Assembly: GCF_001612665.1 (NCBI RefSeq)
Contig: NZ_BDAX01000002.1
Span: forward strand, 1 to 64,000
Source: Nocardia alba NBRC 108234
Lineage (GTDB): Bacteria > Actinomycetota > Actinomycetes > Mycobacteriales > Mycobacteriaceae
DNA length: 64,000 nucleotides
Reading direction: 5' to 3'
Shown: piece after piece, positions 53,109 to 63,764 of the stretch
Layout of the letters: each line of letters starts with the position of its first letter
How positions within the stretch are numbered: position 1 is the stretch's first letter
Position numbers and translations under genes: made by a program
The notes under the pieces: generated by a model
What the model was told of the DNA's origin: nothing
Database searches by the model: none
Seen by the model: the letters and a program-made list of their open reading frames with translations, nothing else

Positions 53109-54617
53109 CTAGTATGCGAAGGACAGCGGCTCGACAGGGACGGCGCGGTGCCTGCCGCCACCGCCATCGTCATCGGGACCGAACTCGTCGTCGGATGCCG
53201 TGGGCCCTGGTTCGGGCCCGACCACGGTGTAGCGATGCATCAGGTAATACCAGACCACCGCCAGCGCACCGTAGAGCAGTGTGAAGACGACAAGGGAGAA
53301 GATCACCGTTCCCGGTGCGTGATCGGAGACCCCTTGCGCCACGGTCATGCGAATGGTCGTGTCGCCGGTCAGATTCGGCACCACCACCCACGGCTGGCGT
53401 CCCATCTCGGTGAAGACCCAGCCTGCGCTGTTGGCCAGGAACGGGGTCGGGATGGCGATCAGACACAACCAGGAGAACCAGCGCTTGTCCGGAACTCGGC
53501 CACCGCGCGTCATCCACAGACCGGCGAGCAGCAACAGCGCCGGTCCGGCCAGTAGACCGATCATGGCGCGGAAACCCCAGTAGGTGACAAACAGGTTGGG
53601 CCGGTAGTTGCCGGGCCCGTAGTCCTCGACGTAGGACTTCTGTAGATCCTCCACGCCCTGCAGGGTGACGCCGGTGAACTTGCCCTCCGCCAGGAACGGC
53701 AGCACGTACGGGACTTCCAGCAGGTGTGTGACGCTGTCGCAGTTGTTGTGGGTACCGACGGTGAGGATCGAGAAATCGGGGTCGGTCTCGGTGTGGCACA
53801 GCGATTCCGCCGATGCCATCTTCATCGGTTGCTGTTCGAACATGATCTTGCCCTGGATGTCGCCGGTCACACCCACCACGACGATCGACGCGGCCACCAC
53901 CCACATACCGGCCCGCGCCGCCGGTCGCCACATGATCGCGGCTTCCTCGCGTTTGGTGGCATCACCACTGCGCGCGTTGCGCACCATGAACCAGCCCGCG
54001 ATACCGACGACGAAGGTGGCTGCCGTCAAGAACGCGCCGGCGACCACGTGGGGAAACGCCGCGAGGGTGGTGTTGTTGGTGAGTAGCGCCCAGATGCTGT
54101 CCAACTCGGCGCGTCCGGTCTCGGGATTGTATTTCGCGCCGACCGGGTGCTGCATGAACGAGTTGGCGGCGATGATGAAATACGCCGACGCGTTGACACC
54201 GATCGCGACGAGCCAGATCGTGGCGAGGTGAACGAGTTTGGGTAGGCGAGTCCAGCCGAAGATCCACAATCCGAGGAATGTCGACTCCAGGAAGAACGCG
54301 ACGAGCGCCTCGAATGCCAGTGGCGCACCGAAGACGTCGCCGACGAACCGGGAGTATTCACTCCAGTTCATCCCGAATTGGAACTCCTGCACGATGCCGG
54401 TGGCCACACCGATGGCGAAGTTGATCAGGAACAGTTTTCCGAAGAACTTGGTGAGTCGATACCAGTGTTCTTTTCCGGTGATCACCCACGCCGTCTGCAT
54501 TCCCGCGACGAGCGGTGCCAGCCCGATGGTGAGCGGGACGAAGATGAAGTGGTAGACCGTGGTGATACCGAACTGCCATCGGGAGACATCCAGTGTGCTC
54601 ATTGCCAGCGAACTCAT
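53109..54617 (-). CDS. cydA: Cytochrome bd ubiquinol oxidase subunit I
   Basis: The 502-residue protein holds the heme ligands of the bd oxidase: His in VYHFIFVPLTIG, His186-type in the following helices, and Met in the Q-loop side; MGRQPWVV is the conserved GRQPW box. The Q-loop is of the short type found in actinobacteria. The ATG at 54617 is chosen for AGGAG eight bases upstream; an ATG five codons later is possible. cydB follows after nine bases. Confidence 0.96.
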   Translation of the reverse strand: MSSLAMSTLDVSRWQFGITTVYHFIFVPLTIGLAPLVAGMQTAWVITGKEHWYRLTKFFGKLFLINFAIGVATGIVQEFQFGMNWSEYSRFVGDVFGAPLAFEALVAFFLESTFLGLWIFGWTRLPKLVHLATIWLVAIGVNASAYFIIAANSFMQHPVGAKYNPETGRAELDSIWALLTNNTTLAAFPHVVAGAFLTAATFVVGIAGWFMVRNARSGDATKREEAAIMWRPAARAGMWVVAASIVVVGVTGDIQGKIMFEQQPMKMASAESLCHTETDPDFSILTVGTHNNCDSVTHLLEVPYVLPFLAEGKFTGVTLQGVEDLQKSYVEDYGPGNYRPNLFVTYWGFRAMIGLLAGPALLLLAGLWMTRGGRVPDKRWFSWLCLIAIPTPFLANSAGWVFTEMGRQPWVVVPNLTGDTTIRMTVAQGVSDHAPGTVIFSLVVFTLLYGALAVVWYYLMHRYTVVGPEPGPTASDDEFGPDDDGGGGRHRAVPVEPLSFAY

Positions 54618-54853
54618 CGTCGGATCTCCTGCCATCGCAGTGAACTGTCGCCGAACCGCGCGTTCGGTGAATGTCGTACGCGTCTAGCGCAAGCGTTCTG
54701 TCTCGAGATGAATCAGATCAATTGCCGGGCGGTGACCGCCGACCGAGATTGCGGCGCCCGGGTAGCGAATTCATTACCTGGCCCGCGCGAAATGGCCGAT
54801 CATGGACACAGTCAGCACGGCTCGATCCTAGGTGACGAGGTCGCGAATTCCGT

Positions 54854-55597
54854 TCAGGACTCGGCGATCGTCTTCGCGCGCAGCAGGACTTCTTCCACCA
54901 TCGTGGGAGTTACCCGACCGGTGGCGGTATTGCGCTGACTCACGTGATAACTGCCGAGCACAGTGACCGATCGACCGTCGGGGTGGGTGAGGACGACTCG
55001 CGCGCCGTGGGCGAAACGGGGACGTGGACGCGCCACATTCCAGCCTCCTGTCGACAGCACGGTGAACAGGGCCTGCCAGTCGAAGGCGCCGAGAACGACG
55101 ATCACTCGAAGCGTCGGGCGGACCAACTCCAATTCCCGGCTGAGAAATGGCGCGCAATGCTCCCGCTCCTCGGGCGTCGGCTTGTTCTCCGGTGGGGCGC
55201 AATGCACCGGCGCGGTGAGCCGGGTATCGATCAGTTCGATGCCGTCGTCGCGGCTGACCGGATGCGCGCCGGTAGCCAGCCCGACCGCGTGCAGCGCGCC
55301 GAACAGGACCTCCCCGCTCGGGTCGCCGGTGAACATGCGACCGGTCCGGTTGCCGCCGTGGGCGGCGGGAGCGAGGCCGACCACGAGAATGCGCGCGTCG
55401 GCGGGCCCGAAGCCGGGTACCGGTCGACCCCAATACTCTTCGTGGCGAAAGGCCGCGCGTTTGACGACAGCGACTTCTTCACGCCAGGCGACGAGTCGCG
55501 GGCAGGCGCGACAGGTGCAGACCAGCCGGTCGAGTGCGGCGAGATCGGGAGTGTCTCGCGCCGCCCGCGGGGCTGCTTCCGGATCCGCGCCGGTCAT
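54854..55597 (-). CDS. udgB: Uracil-DNA glycosylase, family 5 (UdgB)
   Basis: The 247-residue enzyme removes uracil and other deaminated bases from DNA. An iron-sulfur site is indicated by CTCRACPRL and further Cys residues; motif A is GLAPAAHGGNRTGR, where family 5 lacks the polar catalytic residue of other families, and the C-terminal motif is GSYHVSQRNT. It matches mycobacterial UdgB in length. TAGACT (55604-55609 on the minus strand) ends six bases before the ATG at 55597, suggesting a leaderless message. A GTG two codons upstream is less likely. Confidence 0.9.
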   Translation of the reverse strand: MTGADPEAAPRAARDTPDLAALDRLVCTCRACPRLVAWREEVAVVKRAAFRHEEYWGRPVPGFGPADARILVVGLAPAAHGGNRTGRMFTGDPSGEVLFGALHAVGLATGAHPVSRDDGIELIDTRLTAPVHCAPPENKPTPEEREHCAPFLSRELELVRPTLRVIVVLGAFDWQALFTVLSTGGWNVARPRPRFAHGARVVLTHPDGRSVTVLGSYHVSQRNTATGRVTPTMVEEVLLRAKTIAES

Positions 55598-55654
55598 CGC
55601 CACAGTCTAGTCGGCGATGTCCGCGAGGCGGTCCACCGACGAAACCATCTGCGC

Positions 55655-55678
55655 GGTACCATCGGTACCAGGTACATT
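55655..55678 (+). promoter_or_regulatory. GGTACC repeats and -10 box before the esterase/CAR operon
   Basis: GGTACC occurs at 55655-55660 and 55664-55669 and GGTACA at 55671-55676. TACATT (55673-55678) overlaps the last repeat and ends six bases before the ATG at 55685, so the repeats sit where a repressor could block the promoter. Confidence 0.45.
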
Positions 55679-55684
55679 CGGGGG

Positions 55685-57184
55685 ATGCTGTCCACCGAGA
55701 TCGTGAGCGCCGACGGAGTCGTGCGCGGTCGCGCGGGTCGTCGAATCGCCCGCTGGCGTGCCCTGCCCTACGCGGCCCCACCCATCGGAGCGTTGCGCTT
55801 GCGCGCTCCCCAGCCCGTTCGACCGTGGTCAGGTGTGCGATCCGCGACCGAGTTCGGGTTCGCCGCGGTGCAGAACCCCAACGGTGCCCGTGTGGGCCCG
55901 CGAACCTCGCAACCCACCGGGGAGAACTGCCTGACGCTGAATGTGACCGCACCGGTCACGCCCTCGTCGACACCCCGCCCGGTCATGGTCTTCTTCCACG
56001 GTGGCGGATATCTGATCGGCACGTCGAGCATGTACTCCGGCGCGCGGTTGGCCGCGCGGGGCGAGGTGATCGTGGTGTCGGTGAACTACCGCCTCGGCGC
56101 GCTCGGATATGTCGACTTCAGCGAATTCTCCACGCCGGAGCGACCTTTCGAATCCAACCTCGGACTGCGTGATCAGGTCGCGGCGCTGGAATGGGTGCGC
56201 CGCAATATCGTCGCGTTCGGCGGCGACCCGGACAACGTCACCATCTTCGGTGAATCGGCGGGCGCGCACGCGGTGGTCAGTCTGCTGGCGACACCGGCCG
56301 CCGCCGGCCTGTTCCATCGGGCGATCGCCCAGAGCGCCCCCGCGGACTGGACGCTGACTCCGGACGAGGCCCGGCGTTTCGCCCGCCGCTGCCTGGATCG
56401 GCTCGGCGCCACCCCCGTCGATGCCGCGAACGTCCTGAACACCGTGTCGCCGAATCAGTTGTGCCGCGCGGGCGACCGTGCCCTCGGCCGGGAGCTGCGC
56501 GAGGAACCGGGCAGTTTCCCCTATGCCCCGGTCGCGGACGGCGACTTCCTGCCGGAAACACCCTTGGAAGCGATCGGGGCGGGCCGCGCGCACCCGGTGC
56601 CGTTGATCATCGGCACCAACCGCGACGAGGCGACGCTGTTCCAGCGCTTCGCCAAGTCGGTGCCGCACACCCCCGCACAGCTGAAAACCATCTTCGAGCG
56701 CTACGAGCCGGGTACAGAGCAGGCGGTGACCAGCCGGTATACCGGGTATCCGGCCGCACGGACCGCGGTGCGCATCGGCGGCGACCACCTGTTCCTGCGT
56801 CCGACGCTGGCCGTCCTCGAAGGCCACAGCCAATACGCCCCCACCTACGCGTACCGGTACGACTACGCCCCGCGCGCACTGCACCTGGCGGGCTTGGGCG
56901 CCACCCACGCGCTCGATCTCGTGCCGGTCTTCGGCTGGGTCGACGGACCGGTCGGCCGCGCGATGACAGCGGCAGGCGGCAGGCGGGCGTTCCTGGCGGT
57001 CCAAGATCACATCCAGGACAACTGGCTCAGCTTCGCCCGCACGGGCCGACCTCTCGCGCCCTGGACCGCCTACACCGCCGAACGCCGGACCACCGCCATT
57101 ATCGACTATCCGCCGCGCGTGCTGGTCGACCCCGAGTCCGCCCGACGCGAAGCGTGGCAGGGCATCCGGAAGTGCGAAGCATGA
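55685..57184 (+). CDS. Type B carboxylesterase
   Basis: The 499-residue enzyme has the family landmarks [21 protein letters not shown] (oxyanion hole), [10 protein letters not shown] (catalytic Ser) and [11 protein letters not shown] (catalytic His). It has no signal peptide, so it probably acts on esters inside the cell. The ATG at 55685 follows GGGGG and a close -10 box. Its stop overlaps the start of the carboxylic acid reductase gene by four bases, so acid released by the esterase is likely passed on to that reductase; the ester substrate is unknown. Confidence 0.92.
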   Translation: MLSTEIVSADGVVRGRAGRRIARWRALPYAAPPIGALRLRAPQPVRPWSGVRSATEFGFAAVQNPNGARVGPRTSQPTGENCLTLNVTAPVTPSSTPRPVMVFFHGGGYLIGTSSMYSGARLAARGEVIVVSVNYRLGALGYVDFSEFSTPERPFESNLGLRDQVAALEWVRRNIVAFGGDPDNVTIFGESAGAHAVVSLLATPAAAGLFHRAIAQSAPADWTLTPDEARRFARRCLDRLGATPVDAANVLNTVSPNQLCRAGDRALGRELREEPGSFPYAPVADGDFLPETPLEAIGAGRAHPVPLIIGTNRDEATLFQRFAKSVPHTPAQLKTIFERYEPGTEQAVTSRYTGYPAARTAVRIGGDHLFLRPTLAVLEGHSQYAPTYAYRYDYAPRALHLAGLGATHALDLVPVFGWVDGPVGRAMTAAGGRRAFLAVQDHIQDNWLSFARTGRPLAPWTAYTAERRTTAIIDYPPRVLVDPESARREAWQGIRKCEA

Positions 57185-60100
57185 GGGCGGAGCTCGCCGA
57201 TCGCATCATGGGGCTCTACGCCGAGGACGAGCAGATCCGTGCGGCCCGTCCCCCCGCGGATGTCCATGCCCTCGTGACAACCCCCGGCCTGACGACGGCC
57301 CGCATCGTCGAGACCGTCATGACCGCCTACGCCGACCGTCCCGCGCTCGGCACCCGCCGCACCGAACTGGTCGAGACCGGCGGGAGAACGACTCGAAAGC
57401 TGTTGCCGGAGTTCGAGTTACTGACCTACGGGCAGGCATGGGAGCGCACCCGCGCGCTCGCCGCGGCCTGGCATCGTGACGGCGTCGTCGCGGGGGACTT
57501 CATTGCGGTGCTCGGGTTCACCAGCGCCGACTACACCGTGCTCGATCTCGCCACGATCCATCTCGGCGGGGTCGCGGTGCCGCTGCAGACGGGCGCGGGC
57601 CTCGAACAGTTGCGTTCGATCCTCGACGAGACCGAGCCGACGGTGTTCGCGGTCGACACCGCGCACCTGGGCATCGCCGTCGACGCGATCCTGGCCGGTG
57701 CCACGCCACGTTCGCTGATCGTGTTCGACCATCACGCCGACGATGACGATCACCGGGATGCCGTGGACGCGGCCCGCGCCCGTCTGCGGGCCGGGGGATC
57801 GTCGCTGGTGCCGAATACCCTCGACCACACCATCGAACGGGGCCGTCTGGCCGACCCGGTGCCGCTGAGCGTGCCCGCCGACGGCGAGGACCCCCTTGCC
57901 CTGCTGATCTACACCTCGGGCAGCACCGGAACACCCAAGGGCGCGATGTACACCCAGCGCCTGGTCGCGGTCGGGTGGCAGCCCGCGCGCCCGCTCACCG
58001 CGATCGCTGTCAACTTCCTGCCGATGAGTCATATCGCGGCCCGGCTCACCCTCAACAGCGTGCTCGCCCGCGGCGGTACCGCGTACTTCACGGCGGCACC
58101 GGACCTGTCCACTTTGTTCACCGATATCACGCTCGTGCGGCCCACCGAGATCTTCCTGGTGCCGCGGGTGTGCGACATGATCATGCAGCGCTTCCGCCAC
58201 GAGATCGCCGAGCGTGGCGAGGCGGCGACCGACGCGGTGAAAACCGAACTGCGCGAACAGTTCCTGGGTGGCAGGCTGATGTCGGCGCTGTGCGGCAGCG
58301 CGCCGATCGCGCCCGAGGTGCGTGCCTTCGTCGAGTCGGTGCTGCAGCTGCGTCTGCACGACGGGTACGGCTCCACCGAGACCGGCGGCGGGGTGATCTT
58401 CGATACGAAGGTGATGCGCCCGCCGGTGCTGGACTACAAACTGGTCGACGTGCCCGAACTCGGGTATTTCGGTACCGACAAGCCGTATCCGCGCGGTGAA
58501 TTGCTGCTCAAGACCACCACGATGATCGCCGGGTACTACCGCCGTCCCGAGGTGACCGCCGAGGTCTTCGACGCCGACGGCTTCTGTCGCACCGGCGATG
58601 TGGTGGCCGAGCTGGCGCCGGACCGGTTGGCCTATGTGGACCGTCGCAACAACGTCCTCAAGCTGTCGCAGGGCGAGTTCGTGACAGTGTCGCGGCTGGA
58701 AGCGGTGTTCGCGGGCGCCGATCTGGTGCGCCAGATCTATGTGTACGGCAGCAGCGAACGGTCCTATCTGCTGGCGGTGGTGGTACCCACCGAGGCTGCG
58801 CTCGCCGAACCTGCCCGCGGGTTGCGCGCCGCGCTGGCTTCGTCGCTGCGCCGCGCCGCCGTGTCGGCCGAGCTGGAGCCGTACGAGATTCCGCGTGACT
58901 TCATCATCGAGACCGAGCCGTTCTCGACGGCCGACGCGACACTGTCCGGAGTCGGGAAATTGTTGCGCCCGAAGCTGAAACAGCGCTATGGGCCACGGCT
59001 GGAGAAGCTCTACGCCGACCTCGCGCGGGGACAGGACGACGAACTGCGGCGGTTGCGCCATGACGCGCCCGGCCTGCCGGTGTACGAGACGGTCGCCCGC
59101 GCCGCCTGTGCAGTGCTCGGCGGTGACCTGGCGGATCTGGGGCCGCAGGCCCGATTCGGCGATCTCGGTGGCGATTCGCTGGCGGCCCTGTCGTATTCGT
59201 CGCTGCTGCGGGAATTGCTCGCGGTGGAGGTACCGGTGAATGTGCTGCTCGGACCGGACAGCGATCTGGCCCGCATCGCCGACTACGTGCGGCGTGAACG
59301 CGAACCCGGAACGCGCAGAACCGATTCCGATGCGATACACGGCGTCGACGCGACCGAGATCCGCGCCGCGGATCTGACCCTGGAGAAGTTCTTCGATGTC
59401 AGTGCCGTGGCGCGGACGCCAGCCTCCGCTCCCGCGCGGACGGTATTGATCACCGGCGCCAACGGCTACCTCGGTCGGTTCCTCCTGCTGACCTGGTTGG
59501 AGCGGCTGGCCCCGGGTGGCGGCACGGTGATCTGCGTGGTTCGCGGCGGCGATGCGGTGGCCGCGCGCGAGCGTCTCACCGCGGCGTTCAGCAGTGACAG
59601 CGAGCTCGACGCCCACTTCCAGCGTCTCGCCGAGAACACGCTGGAGGTACTGCCCGGTGATATCGGTGAACCGAATCTCGGTCTGCCGCAGCCGACATGG
59701 GACCGGTTGGCCGCCGAGGTCGATCTGATCGTGCATTCCGCGGCGCTGGTGAACCACGTGCTTCCTTACGCGCAGCTGTTCGGGCCGAACGTCGTCGGCA
59801 CCGCCGAGGTGATCCGGTTGGCGCTGACGAGCACACGCAAGCCGGTGAGCTACCTGTCGACGGTGGCCGTCGCGGCACAGGGGGAGTCCTTCGCCGAGGA
59901 CGGTGACGTGCGAACCATGAGCCCGGTCCGCCGCCTCGACGGTTCCTATGCCAACGGCTACGGCAACAGCAAGTGGGCGGGGGAGGTGCTGTTGCGCGAG
60001 GCGGCCGAGCGGTTCGGCCTGCCCGTGGCGGTATTCCGCTCGGACATGATCTTGGCGCACAGCCACTTCCCTGGCCAGCTCAATGTGCCCGACGTCTTCA

Positions 60101-60621
60101 CCCGGCTGTTGCTGAGCGTGCTCGTCACCGGTCTCGCGCCGACGTCGTTCTACCGCACCGATTCCGACGGGCGGCGACAGCGCGCCCACTACGACGGGCT
60201 CCCGGCCGACTTCGTCGCCACGGCGATCACCACCCTCGGCGTCACGGCCACGAGCGGCTACCGGACCTACGACGTCCTGAACCCGCACGACGACGGAATC
60301 TCCCTCGACGTGTTCGTCGACTGGCTGATCGAGGCGGGCGCCCACATCGACCGGATCGACAGCTACGACGAATGGTTCGCCCGCTTCGAGACGGCCTTGC
60401 GGGCCCTTCCCGAACCCCAGCGCAAACACACCCTGCTCCCGCTACTGCACGCCTATCGTCGCCCCGGTCGTCCGCTGCCGGGTTCGGCACTTCCGGCCGA
60501 CGGATTCCACGCCGCCGTCCGCGCCGCGCGGATCGGTCCCGACCACGATATTCCGCACCTACCGGCAGATCTCATCGCCAAGTACGTCCGCGATCTGACC
60601 CGGCTGGGACTCCTCGATTAA
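57181..60621 (+). CDS. car: Carboxylic acid reductase
   Basis: The 1146-residue enzyme has the three CAR domains in order: an adenylation domain ([14 protein letters not shown] near 243; [10 protein letters not shown]), a carrier domain with the phosphopantetheine site LGGDSLAAL (Ser666) and a reductase domain opening with [13 protein letters not shown] (about 757). It activates a carboxylic acid with ATP, tethers it and reduces it with NADPH to the aldehyde. Nocardia CAR is the founding member and has similar length. A phosphopantetheinyl transferase is needed and is not in the window. It is translationally coupled to the esterase upstream. Confidence 0.95.
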   Translation: MRAELADRIMGLYAEDEQIRAARPPADVHALVTTPGLTTARIVETVMTAYADRPALGTRRTELVETGGRTTRKLLPEFELLTYGQAWERTRALAAAWHRDGVVAGDFIAVLGFTSADYTVLDLATIHLGGVAVPLQTGAGLEQLRSILDETEPTVFAVDTAHLGIAVDAILAGATPRSLIVFDHHADDDDHRDAVDAARARLRAGGSSLVPNTLDHTIERGRLADPVPLSVPADGEDPLALLIYTSGSTGTPKGAMYTQRLVAVGWQPARPLTAIAVNFLPMSHIAARLTLNSVLARGGTAYFTAAPDLSTLFTDITLVRPTEIFLVPRVCDMIMQRFRHEIAERGEAATDAVKTELREQFLGGRLMSALCGSAPIAPEVRAFVESVLQLRLHDGYGSTETGGGVIFDTKVMRPPVLDYKLVDVPELGYFGTDKPYPRGELLLKTTTMIAGYYRRPEVTAEVFDADGFCRTGDVVAELAPDRLAYVDRRNNVLKLSQGEFVTVSRLEAVFAGADLVRQIYVYGSSERSYLLAVVVPTEAALAEPARGLRAALASSLRRAAVSAELEPYEIPRDFIIETEPFSTADATLSGVGKLLRPKLKQRYGPRLEKLYADLARGQDDELRRLRHDAPGLPVYETVARAACAVLGGDLADLGPQARFGDLGGDSLAALSYSSLLRELLAVEVPVNVLLGPDSDLARIADYVRREREPGTRRTDSDAIHGVDATEIRAADLTLEKFFDVSAVARTPASAPARTVLITGANGYLGRFLLLTWLERLAPGGGTVICVVRGGDAVAARERLTAAFSSDSELDAHFQRLAENTLEVLPGDIGEPNLGLPQPTWDRLAAEVDLIVHSAALVNHVLPYAQLFGPNVVGTAEVIRLALTSTRKPVSYLSTVAVAAQGESFAEDGDVRTMSPVRRLDGSYANGYGNSKWAGEVLLREAAERFGLPVAVFRSDMILAHSHFPGQLNVPDVFTRLLLSVLVTGLAPTSFYRTDSDGRRQRAHYDGLPADFVATAITTLGVTATSGYRTYDVLNPHDDGISLDVFVDWLIEAGAHIDRIDSYDEWFARFETALRALPEPQRKHTLLPLLHAYRRPGRPLPGSALPADGFHAAVRAARIGPDHDIPHLPADLIAKYVRDLTRLGLLD

Positions 60622-60624
60622 CCC

Positions 60625-61233
60625 TCACAGGGTGGGCCGGGCGATCCACGCGTGCCATCGGCTCTCGAGGATCAGCTCGGCCAAACGCTGGTAGCCGCCG
60701 CTGCCGGGGTGGGCGCCGTCGCCCGCCGCGGCTTCGCGGGTCCAGACCGGGTCGTCGGCCAATTGCCTTGTGGTGGCGACGAACGGCACCTCGCGTGCGT
60801 CGCAGAGGTCTGCCATGTCGTCGGCGAGTTCCGCGGTGCGACGCAGGTGCTCCGCGCCGGCGTCGACAACCGGCGGTGGGCCGATCACCAGGGGATGGAT
60901 CGCGCGCTCCCGGCTTTCGGTCAGCAGCGTCGCGAGGTTGTCGAGGCATCGGGCCCGGCCCACCCGGACGTCGCCGTTCTCGACAACCGCGTCATTGCTG
61001 CCGAACGAGATCACCAGGCGATTGTCGGTGTCGGGCCGGAGGCGCGGCTCGACCTCCGGCCAGCAGCGGCGCAGGACATCGGCGGAGGTATTGCGCCGGA
61101 TGCCCAGGTTGAACGCGGTGATGCCGGGGCCGGTCGCGGTGAGGACGCGGCCTACCCAACCCCGGTACTCCGGGTCTCCGATGCCCTGGACGAAGGAGTC
61201 ACCGATGAAGCAGATGCGCAGATCCTCGTTCAT
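60625..61233 (-). CDS. SGNH/GDSL hydrolase
   Basis: The 202-residue protein has the four family blocks: FIGDSFVQG (catalytic Ser), GWVGR/NLGIRRNT (Gly, Asn), SFGSNDAV (Asn) and GDGAHPG (catalytic Asp-His). It should hydrolyse an ester or acyl group; there is no signal peptide. TACAGT lies seven bases before the ATG at 61233, suggesting a leaderless message; the frame upstream is not protein-like. It ends convergent with the CAR gene three bases away. Confidence 0.87.
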   Translation of the reverse strand: MNEDLRICFIGDSFVQGIGDPEYRGWVGRVLTATGPGITAFNLGIRRNTSADVLRRCWPEVEPRLRPDTDNRLVISFGSNDAVVENGDVRVGRARCLDNLATLLTESRERAIHPLVIGPPPVVDAGAEHLRRTAELADDMADLCDAREVPFVATTRQLADDPVWTREAAAGDGAHPGSGGYQRLAELILESRWHAWIARPTL

Positions 61234-61380
61234 TCGGGCCACTGTACGAGGTGGGGGAGCGGGGCTCGATGGGCGGACCGCTCGGTGGTGGGGGAGCACA
61301 GGCTAAGGGGCAGAGGATGTTTGAACGTTCCGTTGATCGCGGCGGTGCCGGTAACGACCTGCTGATGATCCTCGACAGGT

Positions 61381-61480
61381 CGTTCCAGATCGGTAATTTA
61401 AATCGCGATATTGCGATATGCGCATCTAAATATATTGCTCACCTACCTGTCGCAGCCGACCAATCAACCGAAGTACTTCA
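61381..61480. other. AT-rich island in the intergenic region 61234-61531
   Basis: By my count 61381-61440 holds 23 G/C in 60 bases, far below the surroundings. It contains the palindrome ATCGCGAT and the direct repeat GCGATAT separated by one base. No gene is supported in 61234-61531. Confidence 0.5.
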
Positions 61481-61531
61481 AAAACGCAAAGAGGCAAGGG
61501 GCTGCCGCGAGGTGGGGGAGCGAACCGATTG

Positions 61532-62086
61532 CTACGGGGTGACCATTCGTGCCACGGCCGCTACCACCGCCGCGCGCTGCGCCGCCAGGCGACCGGCGTC
61601 GGTAGACCCCGTCCTCGTGTGGGTGGCCGAGGTGCGAGCCAGATCGGTGAGCATGCGAAGCATGATCGGGGCGGGGATCTCGGTGGTCACGAGGCCTTCG
61701 TGCTGACCACGGCGCAGCTCGGCGATCTTCGCGTCGATGGTGCGGCGCAGAATCAGCGGAATATCGCCGGCCGGTTCGAGTTCGGACCAGGCTTGGAGCC
61801 GGGCGTTGTCGGGGTGGGCGACGAAGTGGTCGAACAGGCGACCCGCGTAGGCGGGTAGGTCGTCGGCGGACAGGGCGGCCTCGCTGCTGGTCTCGGTGGT
61901 CCAGCGTTCGGTGACGGCCTCGTAGAGCTCGTTCTTGCCGGGAAAGTAGGCGTAGAGCCGGTCCTTGCTGGCGTGTGCGGCGTCCGCGATGCGGTTGATC
62001 CGGGCACCGGCGATGCCGAATTCGGCGAACTCCGCCTTCGCCGCGGTGAGTATTCGCTCCCTGGTTGCCTGACCTGCCGCCCGCAT
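61532..62086 (-). CDS. TetR-family transcriptional regulator
   Basis: The 184-residue protein has a TetR DNA-binding domain (ATRERILTAAKAEFAEFG, then RINRIADAAHASKDRLYAYF) and a helical C-domain. The ATG at 62086 was chosen because homology-like sequence begins there; the longer frame is a shadow of the gene on the other strand. The intergenic region to the divergent DUF4334/alcohol dehydrogenase operon carries two palindromes, its likely operators. Confidence 0.9.
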   Translation of the reverse strand: MRAAGQATRERILTAAKAEFAEFGIAGARINRIADAAHASKDRLYAYFPGKNELYEAVTERWTTETSSEAALSADDLPAYAGRLFDHFVAHPDNARLQAWSELEPAGDIPLILRRTIDAKIAELRRGQHEGLVTTEIPAPIMLRMLTDLARTSATHTRTGSTDAGRLAAQRAAVVAAVARMVTP

Positions 62087-62106
62087 GGGCCGAATACTAC
62101 CTCTTG

Positions 62107-62155
62107 CCGAACCATCTGGTTCGGAACTATGGTCCAATGCGGAACCGATCGGTTC
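62107..62155. promoter_or_regulatory. Two TetR operator palindromes
   Basis: CCGAACCATCTGGTTCGG (62107-62124) has perfect eight-base arms around TC. GAACCGATCGGTTC (62142-62155) is a perfect 14-base palindrome. Both share the half-site GAACC, and their centres are 33 bases apart, about three helical turns, between the divergent genes. Confidence 0.7.
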
Positions 62156-62180
62156 TGAACTCTGTGAGACGAGGGCTTTG

Positions 62181-62651
62181 ATGAGCGCGGACAAACCACG
62201 GTGGCAGCAGCTCAAGGAGCAGCCGGACGGTGTGACGACCGCCGAGCTGGACCAGCTGTGGACCCGGCTACGTCCGGCGCGCGCGGAGGACATCCTCGGC
62301 GAATGGCGTGGTGACGCGTTCCAGACCGGCCACCCGCTGTGCCGCGCACTGCCCGCGAGCCGCTGGTACGGCAAGAACTTCCACGCGCTCGACGACGCGA
62401 AGCCACTGATCTGTCGGGCCGAGGACGGCACCCTGTTCTCGAATGTCGAACTGGGACAGGGTGAAGCGACCCTGTGGAACATCGAGTTCCGCGGTGAGGT
62501 CACCGCGACCATGGTCTACGACGGTCGCGCGGTGTTCGACCACTTCAAGTGGCTCGACGACACCACCCTGATGGGCATCATGAACGGGCGCCCCGAACTT
62601 GTTCTCTCGCGCGGCGAACACTTCTACTTCCTGCTGGAACGGGTCTCCTGA
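62181..62651 (+). CDS. GXWXG/DUF4334 domain protein
   Basis: The 156-residue protein has an N-terminal GXWXG motif in ILGEWRGDAFQTGHP and the C-terminal DUF4334 block TMVYDGRAVFDHFKWLDD. The pair of domains is common in actinobacteria and fungi; its reaction is unknown to me. It overlaps the alcohol dehydrogenase gene by one base (TGATG), so the two are translated together and probably act on the same compound. TetR operators lie directly upstream. Confidence 0.88.
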   Translation: MSADKPRWQQLKEQPDGVTTAELDQLWTRLRPARAEDILGEWRGDAFQTGHPLCRALPASRWYGKNFHALDDAKPLICRAEDGTLFSNVELGQGEATLWNIEFRGEVTATMVYDGRAVFDHFKWLDDTTLMGIMNGRPELVLSRGEHFYFLLERVS

Positions 62652-63739
62652 TGCGCACGACGGCGGTGCTGTCGCGCGATCCGGGCGCGGAATTCTCGAT
62701 CGAGTCGATCGAGGTCGACGCGCCGCGCGCGGGTGAGATCCTGGTGCGGATCGTCGCCGCCGGTATCTGTCACACCGACCTGGTGAGTCGTCGCGCCGGC
62801 GCCGCGGATCGACCGATCCTGCTCGGGCACGAGGGCGCGGGGATCGTCGAAGCGGTCGGATCCGATGTGCGGACGGTCCGGCCCGGCGATCATGTCGTGC
62901 TGACCTTCCGGCACTGCGGTTCCTGCCGCAACTGTGTGGCCGGTCGGCCCGCGTACTGCCGGCGGGCGACCGCGCTCAATCAATTCGGCCGACGCGCGCA
63001 CGACACACCGCGAGCTCTTGTCGACGGTTCCCCGATTCTCGACGGTTTCTTCGGTCAGTCGAGTTTCGCCGGTTACGCGCTGACCACCGAGGACAACACG
63101 GTCGTGGTCGACCCCGCGATCGACCTCGCGGTGGCGGCGCCGTTCGGTTGCGGATTCCAGACCGGCGCGGGCGCGGTGCTCAACGCGCTGCGGCCGGAGG
63201 CGGGGTCGTGGGTGGCGGTGTACGGGGCGGGCGCGGTGGGGATGGCGGGCGTACTGGCCGCCCGGACGGTGGCCGACGTGCGCGTAGTCGTCATCGAAAC
63301 ATCGGCTGCGCGAAGAGAATTGGCGATCGATCTGGGCGCTGACGCAGCGCTGGATCCGGCCGACGGACCGACGGCGGCGCGCATTCGTGAACTGACCGAT
63401 GGCGGCGCGACGCATGCGCTCGACACGACCGGTGTCGCCACGGTGCTCGCCGATGCGGTCGCCGCGCTCGCTGTCGGTGCCACGGTGGTGGCCGTGGGTC
63501 TGGGCCGTGGCACGCCGCCGATCGATGTCGGTGATCTCGTGTTGAACGGCAAGGCGATTCGCGGCTGCCTGGAAGGTGACAGCGTGCCACGTACTTTCAT
63601 TCCCCACCTGCTCGAGCTGTACGCGGCCGGTCATTTCCCGGTGGAGCGTCTCATCGCCCGGTATCCGCACGCAGAGGTGGGCGCCGCGCTGGCCGATCAG
63701 CGTGCGGGCACTGTCGTCAAGCCGGTGCTCACATGGTGA
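62651..63739 (+). CDS. Zinc-dependent alcohol dehydrogenase (MDR family)
   Basis: The 362-residue enzyme has the catalytic zinc site AGICHTDL and GHEGAGIVE, the structural zinc Cys in CGSCRNCVAGRPAYC and the NAD-binding turn VYGAGAVGMAG. It resembles aryl-alcohol dehydrogenases and oxidises alcohols to aldehydes or the reverse. It lies in an operon with the DUF4334 gene under a TetR regulator. It could reduce the aldehyde made by the nearby carboxylic acid reductase; this is inference from proximity. Confidence 0.92.
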   Translation: MRTTAVLSRDPGAEFSIESIEVDAPRAGEILVRIVAAGICHTDLVSRRAGAADRPILLGHEGAGIVEAVGSDVRTVRPGDHVVLTFRHCGSCRNCVAGRPAYCRRATALNQFGRRAHDTPRALVDGSPILDGFFGQSSFAGYALTTEDNTVVVDPAIDLAVAAPFGCGFQTGAGAVLNALRPEAGSWVAVYGAGAVGMAGVLAARTVADVRVVVIETSAARRELAIDLGADAALDPADGPTAARIRELTDGGATHALDTTGVATVLADAVAALAVGATVVAVGLGRGTPPIDVGDLVLNGKAIRGCLEGDSVPRTFIPHLLELYAAGHFPVERLIARYPHAEVGAALADQRAGTVVKPVLTW

Positions 63740-63764
63740 ACACCGCCGACTCCGCGGACGTGTT

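Noticed and set aside
57418..60429. Open frame of 1003 codons on the minus strand
   Set aside because: It lies wholly antisense to the carboxylic acid reductase gene, has no recognisable domain and arises from the high G+C third positions.
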